Shown here one piece after another: positions 57,586-64,000 of a DNA stretch of 64,000 bases. The first letter of the stretch is position 1; every line of letters begins with the position of its first letter. Under the pieces are notes generated by a model that made no database searches, was not told the DNA's origin, and saw nothing but the letters and a program-made list of their open reading frames with translations. The translations under genes and the position numbers were made by a program. This DNA comes from Paenarthrobacter histidinolovorans (GTDB lineage: Bacteria > Actinomycetota > Actinomycetes > Actinomycetales > Micrococcaceae), in NCBI RefSeq assembly GCF_014647595.1, contig NZ_BMPM01000001.1:930001-994000 (forward strand), given 5' to 3'.

Positions 57586-58533
57586 GTGACGTTCCGGGAT
57601 TCACTGGCAGACCGCGTCCGTTCTTTCGGGCGCGGTTTCGCCGTCACTGCTGCCGTCGGCGCAGCAGCAGGCACCGCTGCAGCCGCCTACGGGTGGTGGG
57701 AGAAGGACCAGTTTGGGGTCCGCCACGAAACGTTGCCGGTCCTCTCTGAGGGCTCGGCGCCCTTTCGCGTCCTGCACCTCAGCGATATCCACTTTGTTCC
57801 CGGACAGCTGAAGAAGACCCAGTGGCTGCAGTCACTTGCGGAGCTCAAGCCCGATCTCGTGGTGAACACGGGCGACAACTTGAGCCACACCAAGGCCATC
57901 GATCCTCTGGTCGAGGCACTTCGGCCGCTACTCGAGTTCCCCGGCGTCTTCGTTCCCGGTTCCAATGACTACTACGGCCCGCGGATCAAGAACCCTGCGG
58001 GCTACTTCCGTGGCCCGTCGAAACCCAAGACCGAGCCGCTGCAGCTCGATTGGCCCAAGCTCCGCTCGGCCTTCGGCATGAGTGGCTGGATTGACCTGAC
58101 CAACCGCGCCCAGTCGGTGGTGCTCAATGGCCTGCGCTTCGATTTCTCGGGCGTGGACGATCCTCATTTGGGCCGCGAACGCTATGCTGGCTGGCCCCGC
58201 GGCACCGTGAACCAGGACGCCCGGCCGCACCTCAAAGTCGCCGTGATCCATGCTCCGTACCAACGCGTATTGGACCACTTCACCGAGGCGGGCGCAGACC
58301 TGATCATCGCCGGCCACACCCACGGTGGCCAGGTCTGCGTCCCCGGCTACGGCGCGCTGGTCTCCAATTGCGATCTCCCCACGTGGCGTGCCAAAGGCCT
58401 TCACGATTGGGAAAGCAACGGATTCACGACGCCGGTGAACGTCTCGGGCGGCATCGGAACCTCACGCTTCGCCCCGGTCCGCATCGCCTGCCGCCCGGAA
58501 GCGGTGCTGCTGACGCTCACGTCGCGCAACTGA
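57586..58533 (+). CDS. Membrane-anchored metallophosphoesterase
   Basis: A 315-residue calcineurin-like phosphoesterase with metal motifs in order: LHLSDIHF, NTGDN, GSNDYY (in place of GNHD) and IAGHTHGGQ. A single N-terminal hydrophobic helix (about 12-32) suggests membrane attachment. The GTG start is 3 bp after the ponA stop. The pair ponA2 plus phosphoesterase is conserved in mycobacteria (Rv3682-Rv3683), which suggests a cell-envelope role. The substrate is unknown. Confidence 0.87.
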   Translation: MTFRDSLADRVRSFGRGFAVTAAVGAAAGTAAAAYGWWEKDQFGVRHETLPVLSEGSAPFRVLHLSDIHFVPGQLKKTQWLQSLAELKPDLVVNTGDNLSHTKAIDPLVEALRPLLEFPGVFVPGSNDYYGPRIKNPAGYFRGPSKPKTEPLQLDWPKLRSAFGMSGWIDLTNRAQSVVLNGLRFDFSGVDDPHLGRERYAGWPRGTVNQDARPHLKVAVIHAPYQRVLDHFTEAGADLIIAGHTHGGQVCVPGYGALVSNCDLPTWRAKGLHDWESNGFTTPVNVSGGIGTSRFAPVRIACRPEAVLLTLTSRN

Positions 58534-58596
58534 ACTTCGCACAGCATTACGATTCCCAATAACTGGGTCAAACATTTCACCTGGGGTGCGTGGTCC

Positions 58597-58612
58597 TGTG
58601 AAACGAATCACG
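58597..58612. promoter_or_regulatory. Crp/GlxR-type binding site upstream of the ABC exporter
   Basis: TGTGAAACGAATCACG matches TGTGA-N6-TCACA at nine of ten conserved positions, with the same TCACG right half as the gdhA site. It lies 73 bp before the first exporter gene, close to a possible -10 (CATAGGGT, near 58619). Confidence 0.55.
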
Positions 58613-58684
58613 CCATGGCATAGGGTAGTTGCTACGGGAAACTACCTCCGCACCATCTGAAGATCCAGCTGTTGAGAAGCGGGC

Positions 58685-60484
58685 ATGTCCAAGCAAACCT
58701 CATTTTTCACCTCCGTCGGCCGCCTGTACCCTCACGTGCGGCCCATACTCCCGCGCCTTTTCATGGGCCTGATCTGCGCCTTGCTTGCCAGCATTGTCGC
58801 GTTGACCATCCCGCAGGTCCTGCGGGTCCTGGTCAACAATTCTTTGCAGCCCGGCGGTTCCACTGACGCAGTCTGGATTGCCGCCGTCGTGATTCTTGCG
58901 CTTGGCGTCGCCGAAGCCGGGCTCGTGGCTTTACGCCGCCAGTTCGTGATCAACCCGGCCACCACGGTGGAGACCCGGATGCGCGTGACCCTTTATGGGC
59001 ACCTGCAGGAACTTACGGTGGCGTTCCATGATCGCTGGGGTTCCGGGCAGCTGCTCTCCCGCGCCATGACGGACCTCAGCTTCCTGCGCCGCTGGATGGC
59101 GTTTGGCGCAATCATGTTGGTAGTCACGACGCTGACGGTGATCATCGGCGTCGGAGTGATGTTCTCCATGAGCTGGCAGTTGGCGCTCATCTTCCTCGCC
59201 GCCGCGGTGCCGATCATGATCAATTCCTTCCGGTTCCGGCGGCGCTTCAGTTTGGTGGCCCGCCTCAGCCAGGACCAGGCCGGCGACCTCGCCACCACCG
59301 TTGAGGAGTCCGTTCACGGCATCCGCGTCCTAAAGGCGTTCGGACGGAGCCGCGAGGCACTGGAGAACTTCAATGGCCAGGCCGAAGAACTGCGCCAGAC
59401 CGAGATCGCGAAGGCCAAGCAGCAAGCCGGTTTCACCCTGGTTGTGACGCTGCTGCCGGAACTCGCCTTGGGTGTCGGGCTGGTGGTTGGCGTCATGCTC
59501 GCCGCGAGCGGTCAGCTCAGCATCGGCTCCTTGGTGGCATTCTTCGCCACCGCCGCCGTGGTGGCTACCCCGGTTGAATTCTCGGGCATGCTCCTGGCCA
59601 TGGCGCTCACGGCCAAGACCGCGCTGGACCGTCACTTCGAAGTCATGGACACAGAGAACACCATCACTTCCCCGGACAAGGCCGTGGTGCCGGAAACCGT
59701 CAAGGGCGCCCTCCGCTTTGACCATGCAGGTTTCGGGTTCGACGACGGCGGTACCCTCCTGCACGACATCACCCTGGACATCCGTCCCGGCGAAACCATG
59801 GCTCTGGTGGGAATCACCGGAAGCGGCAAGAGCGCGCTGCTTCAACTGGTCCCCCGCCTGTACGACGTCACGGCCGGTGCCGTAACCATCGACGGCGTGG
59901 ATGTCCGCGACTTCGACATCGACGAACTCCGCCGGGTGGTTGCCGTAGCGTTTGAGGACACCACGCTCTTCTCAAGTTCGGTGCGTGACAACGTGCTCCT
60001 CGGCGCACCGGATCCCAGCGACGCAGCCTTGGATGAGGCATTGGATGTGGCACAGGCCCATTTCGCCTACTCGTTGCCGGACGGCGTGGACACTCTCATC
60101 GGAGAGGAAGGCCTGAGCCTGTCCGGTGGCCAGCGGCAGCGCATCGCACTTGCCCGCGCCATCGCCGCCAAGCCTCATGTTCTGGTACTGGACGATCCCC
60201 TGTCGGCTCTTGACGTGAACACCGAGGAACGCGTGGAGGCCCGTTTGCGGGAGGTCCTCCGCGAGACCACCACACTGATCGTCGCGCACCGGCCCTCCAC
60301 CGTGGCCTTGGCGGACCGCGTGGCGTTGCTCGAAAACGGGACCATCACCGCCGTCGGAACCCATGCGGAATTGTTGGCCGAAAACGACCACTACCGTTAC
60401 GTCATCGCCAGCCTGGATGCCGGTCCGAAGGACCTTGACACCGAACTGGACGAACTCGAAGAAGCTGAGGAGGCCCGCCGGTGA
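58685..60484 (+). CDS. ABC exporter half-transporter, subunit 1 (degenerate ATP site)
   Basis: A 599-residue exporter: six transmembrane helices (residues 15-310) then an ATPase. Walker A is [11 protein letters not shown] and the signature is canonical [14 protein letters not shown], but Walker B reads [11 protein letters not shown], with Asp in place of the catalytic Glu. This is the mark of the degenerate subunit in heterodimeric exporters such as TM287/288 and BmrCD. The stop overlaps the start of subunit 2 (GTGA). A Glu-rich tail follows the ATPase. The substrate (drug, lipid or peptide) is unknown. Confidence 0.88.
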   Translation: MSKQTSFFTSVGRLYPHVRPILPRLFMGLICALLASIVALTIPQVLRVLVNNSLQPGGSTDAVWIAAVVILALGVAEAGLVALRRQFVINPATTVETRMRVTLYGHLQELTVAFHDRWGSGQLLSRAMTDLSFLRRWMAFGAIMLVVTTLTVIIGVGVMFSMSWQLALIFLAAAVPIMINSFRFRRRFSLVARLSQDQAGDLATTVEESVHGIRVLKAFGRSREALENFNGQAEELRQTEIAKAKQQAGFTLVVTLLPELALGVGLVVGVMLAASGQLSIGSLVAFFATAAVVATPVEFSGMLLAMALTAKTALDRHFEVMDTENTITSPDKAVVPETVKGALRFDHAGFGFDDGGTLLHDITLDIRPGETMALVGITGSGKSALLQLVPRLYDVTAGAVTIDGVDVRDFDIDELRRVVAVAFEDTTLFSSSVRDNVLLGAPDPSDAALDEALDVAQAHFAYSLPDGVDTLIGEEGLSLSGGQRQRIALARAIAAKPHVLVLDDPLSALDVNTEERVEARLREVLRETTTLIVAHRPSTVALADRVALLENGTITAVGTHAELLAENDHYRYVIASLDAGPKDLDTELDELEEAEEARR

Positions 60485-62313
60485 GCGCCACAACCTTTGG
60501 TACTGCCAACGAGGACAACACCCTCCTCAGCAAGGCTGACAGCAAAGCCGTACGACGCCGGTCGCTCACCTTGCTTGCCTCGCTGATCCGCCCGGTGCGG
60601 TTGCGTTTCTGGCTGACGATCGTGATGGTGGTTGTTTCGCAGCTCACCCGCGTTGCCGGACCGGCATTGATCGCCTTTGGGATCGACAACGCCCTACCGG
60701 CACTTCAGGCCGGGGACAACGGGCCCTTGGTGCTGGCTGGTTCCCTCTATCTGGCGGCCGCGATCGCCACGGCCGGGATGACTGCGCTCTATGTGACGTC
60801 CACGGCCCGGCTGAGCCAGGCCATGCTCCTGGACCTGCGGCTGCGGGTCTTCCGGCACACCCAGCGGTTGAGCCTGGAATTCCATGAGAAGTACACCTCG
60901 GGCCGCATTATTGCCCGGCAGACCTCGGACCTCGAGGCCCTGCGCGAGCTATTGGATTCCGGCGTAAGTTCGCTCGCTTCCGGCATGCTGTTCATGCTGT
61001 TTACGGCCTTCACGGTGTTTGCCTTGGATTGGCGCAGTGGCCTGATCATGCTGGCGGCCGGCGTCCCGATGTTCTTCCTGGCCCGCTGGTACCAGAAACA
61101 CTCGCAGATCGCGTTCCGGGAATCGCGAGTGGTCTCAGCCCGACTGATTGTGCACTTCGTGGAGACCATGACGGGTATCCGCGCGGTGAAGGCCTTTCGC
61201 AAGGAACGCGAAAATGCGGTCCGCTATGGCCAACTTGCTGAGGACTACCGCAAGAACACGGTCCGCTCCATCAACCTCAATGGCATCTTCCAGCCCGGCC
61301 TGGTGCTGATCGGCAACGTCTGCGTGGCTGTAGTCCTGCTGTTTGGCGGCTTCCGGGTGCTCAGCGGTGACCTCGCGGTGGGCGTCCTGCTGGCCCTCAT
61401 CCTCTCCACCAAACGCTTCTTCCAGCCGGTGGACCAGATGGCCATGTTCTACAACTCTTTCCAGAGTGCCCAAGCAGCGCTGGAGAAGGTGTCCGGACTC
61501 CTGGAAGAAGTACCCACCGTCCGTCCGCCCAAGAACCCCGTGCCTTTGAAGAGCTCACGCGGAGAGATCGACTTCAAGGGCGTGGAGTTCGGCTACAGCG
61601 ACGGCCAGTTGGTTGTACCCACCCTGGACCTGCACATTCCTGCGGGGCAGACAGTCGCCTTGGTGGGACAGACAGGTGCCGGTAAGTCCACGCTGGCCAA
61701 GCTGGTGGCCCGCTTCTACGATGTCACGTCCGGCGCCATCACCTTGGATGGAGTGGACCTGCGGGACCTGGCTACTGCGGACCTCCGCCGGGCGGTGGTG
61801 ATGGTGACCCAGGAGGCCTTCCTCTTCAGCGGTTCGGTTGCCGACAACATTGCTCTGGGTCGCCCCGAGGCTTCGCGCGCTGAAATCGAAGCCGCCGCAG
61901 CAGCAGTTGGTGCGCACGAGTTCATCGCGAGCCTGCCCGAGGGCTACGACACGGACGTCAACAAGCGCGGAGGCCGTGTGTCGTCGGGTCAACGGCAGCT
62001 CATCGGTTTTGCCCGGGCATTCCTTGCCGCACCGGCCGTATTGATTCTGGACGAAGCTACGTCCTCCTTGGACATTCCCTCCGAGCGCATGGTCCAGCAA
62101 GGACTGGCTCACCTCCTGGAGGGAGTCGCAGGCGGGAACGCTGCCCGAACAGCCATCATCATCGCCCACCGCCTCTCAACCGTGGAGACGGCCGACCGGG
62201 TGCTGGTGGTCCATGACGGACAAATCGTCGAGGACGGGACGCCTGCTGAACTGATCAGTGGCGGAGGACGGTTTGCGCAGTTGCACGGGGCTTGGCGGGA
62301 CTCGCTGGTGTAG
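60481..62313 (+). CDS. ABC exporter half-transporter, subunit 2 (catalytic)
   Basis: A 610-residue exporter half with six transmembrane helices and an ATPase. Walker A is [10 protein letters not shown] and Walker B is canonical ([11 protein letters not shown]), while the signature loop reads VSSGQRQ instead of LSGGQ. Together with the Asp in subunit 1 this yields one competent and one degenerate ATP site in the dimer, as expected. The GTG start overlaps the subunit 1 stop. Confidence 0.88.
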   Translation: MSATTFGTANEDNTLLSKADSKAVRRRSLTLLASLIRPVRLRFWLTIVMVVVSQLTRVAGPALIAFGIDNALPALQAGDNGPLVLAGSLYLAAAIATAGMTALYVTSTARLSQAMLLDLRLRVFRHTQRLSLEFHEKYTSGRIIARQTSDLEALRELLDSGVSSLASGMLFMLFTAFTVFALDWRSGLIMLAAGVPMFFLARWYQKHSQIAFRESRVVSARLIVHFVETMTGIRAVKAFRKERENAVRYGQLAEDYRKNTVRSINLNGIFQPGLVLIGNVCVAVVLLFGGFRVLSGDLAVGVLLALILSTKRFFQPVDQMAMFYNSFQSAQAALEKVSGLLEEVPTVRPPKNPVPLKSSRGEIDFKGVEFGYSDGQLVVPTLDLHIPAGQTVALVGQTGAGKSTLAKLVARFYDVTSGAITLDGVDLRDLATADLRRAVVMVTQEAFLFSGSVADNIALGRPEASRAEIEAAAAAVGAHEFIASLPEGYDTDVNKRGGRVSSGQRQLIGFARAFLAAPAVLILDEATSSLDIPSERMVQQGLAHLLEGVAGGNAARTAIIIAHRLSTVETADRVLVVHDGQIVEDGTPAELISGGGRFAQLHGAWRDSLV

Positions 62314-62359
62314 TCCTGGTGCCAGGTGCGGGTGTGGCGAGGGACACCCGCTCCCCGAT

Positions 62360-62388
62360 TTCGCATCACGGGACGTTTCGGCTATTCT
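62360..62388 (+). promoter_or_regulatory. Promoter of tRNA-Pro
   Basis: TTCGCA (62360-62365) and TATTCT (62383-62388) are separated by 17 bp and lie 24 bp before the tRNA. The -35 box is weak and the -10 box is good. Confidence 0.5.
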
Positions 62389-62412
62389 TGAACAGTTGCT
62401 TTCGCAGCGGAT

Positions 62413-62489
<77 letters not shown>

Positions 62490-62495
62490 AACACG

Positions 62496-62527
62496 AAAAT
62501 GGCGTCGAGAAATCGGCGCCATTTTTT
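62496..62527 (+). terminator. Intrinsic terminator after tRNA-Pro
   Basis: AAAATGGCG pairs with CGCCATTTT and the T run continues to TTTTTT (62522-62527). It starts 6 bp after the tRNA. Confidence 0.85.
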
Positions 62528-62683
62528 GTTTAAGTCCGCCACTCCCCCCGCGGTTATCCACAGGCTGCCTTCCTGCTGTTTGCACGGGAAGCCGCTGTCA
62601 CTACGCTTTCAAGGGCCAGCGCAACATCCTGGCAGTCATCGACATCGGCGTCATCGACATCGCGGAATGGGGCGGACGGGACA

Positions 62684-63037
62684 ATGCAGGCAGAAATCAT
62701 TCAACTTATGGCCGTTCTGGGCGGCTTGGGCGTGCTGCTTATCGTCGTGGGGGCAGTCTGCATCAAGGGCAAGCTCCCCATGAACTCCCTGGTCGGGATC
62801 CGCTTGGCGGCCACCATGGTTTCCGAGGAAGCGTGGATTGCAGGTCACAAGGCAGCAGGTCCGTATGTGATCCTTGGAGGCATCTGCTCTGCTGCAGGCG
62901 CGGCGGCCATACTTCTGGTTCCCACGCCAGCACCGCCAACCTTGGCTTCGATCACCGCAGCCGGGGTGGTGCTGTTCCTCGTCATAGCGGCTCTGGTGGC
63001 TTCAGCTGCTGCCAAACGTGAATCGCTGACCAAATGA
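62684..63037 (+). CDS. SdpI-family small membrane protein
   Basis: A 117-residue protein with three hydrophobic segments (about 5-28, 58-80 and 86-108) and the SdpI/YfhL signature NSLVGIRLAATMVSEEAWIAGHKAAGPY. In Bacillus SdpI gives immunity to the SdpC killing peptide and acts in signalling. Most actinobacterial members have no known partner. It is convergent with a gene for a tiny secreted peptide, separated by a strong bidirectional terminator. The start is ATG 62684, with only a GGCGGACGGGA stretch upstream. Confidence 0.78.
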   Translation: MQAEIIQLMAVLGGLGVLLIVVGAVCIKGKLPMNSLVGIRLAATMVSEEAWIAGHKAAGPYVILGGICSAAGAAAILLVPTPAPPTLASITAAGVVLFLVIAALVASAAAKRESLTK

Positions 63038-63076
63038 ATATTTCCCGTCAGCAATGCGCGCCGCAAAGGTCAAAAG

Positions 63077-63114
63077 AAAACCCCGGGGCATCGCTCGTCA
63101 CGCCCCGGGGTTTT
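63077..63114. terminator. Bidirectional terminator between SdpI-like and peptide genes
   Basis: AAAACCCCGGGGC (63077-63089) and GCCCCGGGGTTTT (63102-63114) are perfect 13-bp arms with A and T tails on either side, so it can stop transcription in both directions. The loop is ATCGCTCGTCAC. Confidence 0.9.
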
Positions 63115-63130
63115 ACTAACTACAATTGAT

Positions 63131-63346
63131 TTACATTGGATCCGGCCAGTTGCCAATGGACATCGGCGTGTACGTGGTGTCCGTTGACTTGGTCGGAGCC
63201 GCAATGCGCATAGGATCCGGCCAGTTGCCAATGGCGCTTACGGTGGAGGAATCTGCTGCCGAAGCGGCAGAGACGACTGCGGGAGCCGCAACCGTGACGG
63301 TCAGTGCGCCTGCCAAGGCCACTGACGCGAAGATTTTCTTGAACAT
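63131..63346 (-). CDS. Secreted pre-pro-peptide with duplicated IGNWPDPM motif
   Basis: A 71-residue protein. A Sec signal (MFKK, then a hydrophobic run) is likely cut after AASA (residue 30). The mature part contains IGNWPDPM at 39-46 and again at 64-71, where it is the exact C-terminus; a 17-residue Thr/Ser-rich linker separates them. The ATG at 63346 follows TTGGGG with 8-bp spacing. It is divergent from an HTH-TPR regulator. Size, export signal and C-terminal repeated motif fit a precursor of a signalling peptide for RRNPP-type regulators. I know of no described family; a small bacteriocin or cell-wall peptide is the alternative. Confidence 0.75.
   Translation of the reverse strand: MFKKIFASVALAGALTVTVAAPAVVSAASAADSSTVSAIGNWPDPMRIAAPTKSTDTTYTPMSIGNWPDPM
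63138..63234. repeat. 22-bp direct repeat encoding the peptide motif
   Basis: GGATCCGGCCAGTTGCCAAT (plus GG) occurs at 63138-63159 and 63213-63234, a 75-bp (25-codon) period. Identity at wobble positions too shows a recent in-frame duplication or gene conversion rather than convergence. Confidence 0.9.
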
Positions 63347-63396
63347 GATGTACCCCAATGCGAGTCGGATTCGTTACGGAAATTGCGCGGTCCCTG

Positions 63397-63436
63397 TTGA
63401 CATACATTGTAAAATGTTTTCCACAGAGACTGTCAA
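63397..63436. promoter_or_regulatory. Divergent promoters and palindrome of the peptide/regulator pair
   Basis: On the minus strand TTGACA (63436-63431) and TACAAT (63411-63406), 19 bp apart, form the likely peptide promoter. On the plus strand TTGACA lies at 63397-63402 facing the regulator. The inverted repeat ACATTGTAAAATGT (63404-63417) covers the peptide -10 box and may be the regulator's binding site. The region is clearly more AT-rich than its surroundings. Confidence 0.6.
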
Positions 63437-63470
63437 GGTTTTGGTCAAAAGACACCTGTAGGAGGGGCCC

Positions 63471-64000
63471 GTGGGAAACGGATTCGGCGAGAAACTACGT
63501 GCCGAACGGCTCGAACGCGGGTTAACGCAGGCGGAGCTCGGCAAGAACCTGTACTCGCCCAGCTACATCTCGCTGCTTGAGACCGGCCGGCGCGAGCCAA
63601 CGGCAGAGGTCATCGAAGAGCTGGCACGCCGGCTGGAACTGGCTCCCAAAGCGTTGGAAGCATGGAGCCAGCCCGTCTCTGTCAGCGATGCCGAATACGT
63701 CCTGGCGGGTCTCTACGCCCGGCAGGCATGGGACTTGCGCGACTACCAGCTGGCCGCCAGCCACGCCGCCACCGCAGCGCAGATCGCCCTTGAGGCCAAG
63801 AACAACAGCGCCTGGTGGAACATGACCTATATGCAGGCCGAGTGCGTCATGAAGCAAGGCCAGCTCAAGGAATGCCAGCAGATCGTTGAGCACCTGCTGG
63901 AGCATCCCATGGCCACCGAATCGGCCGGCCTCGGAGTGCGCGCCTGGCAGATGCTTGCCGCCGTGTGTCACGGACAAGGGCAGCTGGCCACCGCCGTCGA
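63471..64000 (+). CDS. XRE-family regulator with TPR-like sensor (RRNPP-like), N-terminal part
   Basis: The first 176 residues are visible and the frame is open at the window edge. A Cro/C1-type helix-turn-helix occupies residues 6-62 (LRAERLERGLTQAELGKNLYSPSYISLLETGRREP). From about residue 72 helical repeats of TPR type follow (AEYVLAGLYARQAWDLRDYQ, AWWNMTYMQAECVMKQGQLKE, GLGVRAWQMLAAVCHGQGQ). The GTG at 63471 has TAGGAGG upstream at 5-bp spacing. This layout is that of RRNPP peptide receptors (Rap, PlcR, PrgX, Rgg). The divergent repeat-peptide gene is the natural candidate ligand. Confidence 0.82.
   Translation, partial: MGNGFGEKLRAERLERGLTQAELGKNLYSPSYISLLETGRREPTAEVIEELARRLELAPKALEAWSQPVSVSDAEYVLAGLYARQAWDLRDYQLAASHAATAAQIALEAKNNSAWWNMTYMQAECVMKQGQLKECQQIVEHLLEHPMATESAGLGVRAWQMLAAVCHGQGQLATAV

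Noticed and set aside
62554..62562. TTATCCACA, a perfect DnaA box
   Set aside because: A single box with no cluster, no dnaA/dnaN neighbours and no AT-rich unwinding region; not an origin.

Overview
The window comes from the chromosome of a high-GC actinobacterium, most probably Arthrobacter or Paenarthrobacter (Micrococcaceae). This is judged from protein character, frequent GTG starts, dense TGATG/ATGA/GTGA overlaps and a gene order shared with other actinobacteria. A ppx / TIM-barrel / proC block resembles Mycobacterium tuberculosis Rv0496-Rv0500. A topA / helicase / Tad pilus / acs / marP / crp / RidA / ponA2 block resembles Rv3646c-Rv3683. No phage, insertion sequence or CRISPR array is visible.

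Layout. 0-3.5 kb: sugar-acid catabolic operon on the minus strand (enolase-superfamily dehydratase, KdgD-type dehydratase, NAD-dependent epimerase/dehydrogenase, Gfo/Idh/MocA oxidoreductase), divergent from a LacI regulator with a palindromic operator. 4.7-6.8 kb: lactate use (GntR/FCD regulator divergent from lldD, two matching operators between). 6.9-12.6 kb: glutamate dehydrogenase, ArsR regulator, AcuC deacetylase, KtrB/KtrA potassium uptake. 12.6-19.1 kb: proC, TIM-barrel isomerase, Ppx/GppA, SseB, topA. 19.2-24.4 kb: HTH regulator, methyltransferase, two related small lipoproteins, tRNA hydroxylase TrhO, GNAT. 24.5-31.8 kb: the actinobacterial helicase/secretion neighbourhood, a DEAH helicase convergent with a compact seven-gene Tad/Flp pilus operon. 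32-39.4 kb: PolA-like protein, YegP-like protein, CoA-type NUDIX, endonuclease III, a membrane protein, acetyl-CoA synthetase. 39.5-50.8 kb: accessory block with a DeoR regulator, a MacB/FtsX-type ABC pair and an alpha-galactoside cassette (LacI, Gfo/Idh-like protein, two permeases, binding protein, GH36 alpha-galactosidase). 50.9-58.5 kb: aroQ, MarP protease, Crp/GlxR regulator, NUDIX, RidA, DUF4177, class A PBP, metallophosphoesterase. 58.7-62.3 kb: heterodimeric ABC exporter. 62.4-64 kb: tRNA-Pro(CGG), SdpI-like membrane protein, a tiny secreted repeat peptide, and a divergent XRE-TPR regulator that runs off the window.

The most interesting locus is the last one. A 71-residue pre-pro-peptide with a Sec signal carries IGNWPDPM twice, once internally and once as its exact C-terminus. 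It is transcribed divergently from an HTH-TPR regulator with RRNPP-like architecture, and a palindrome overlaps the peptide promoter. This looks like a candidate peptide quorum-sensing module in an actinobacterium. Other items worth a second look are hairpin repeats with conserved ends and loop, tandem duplications of gene 3' ends, Crp-type sites near gdhA and the ABC exporter, and a Gfo/Idh protein with a GH109-like motif in the alpha-galactosidase cluster.
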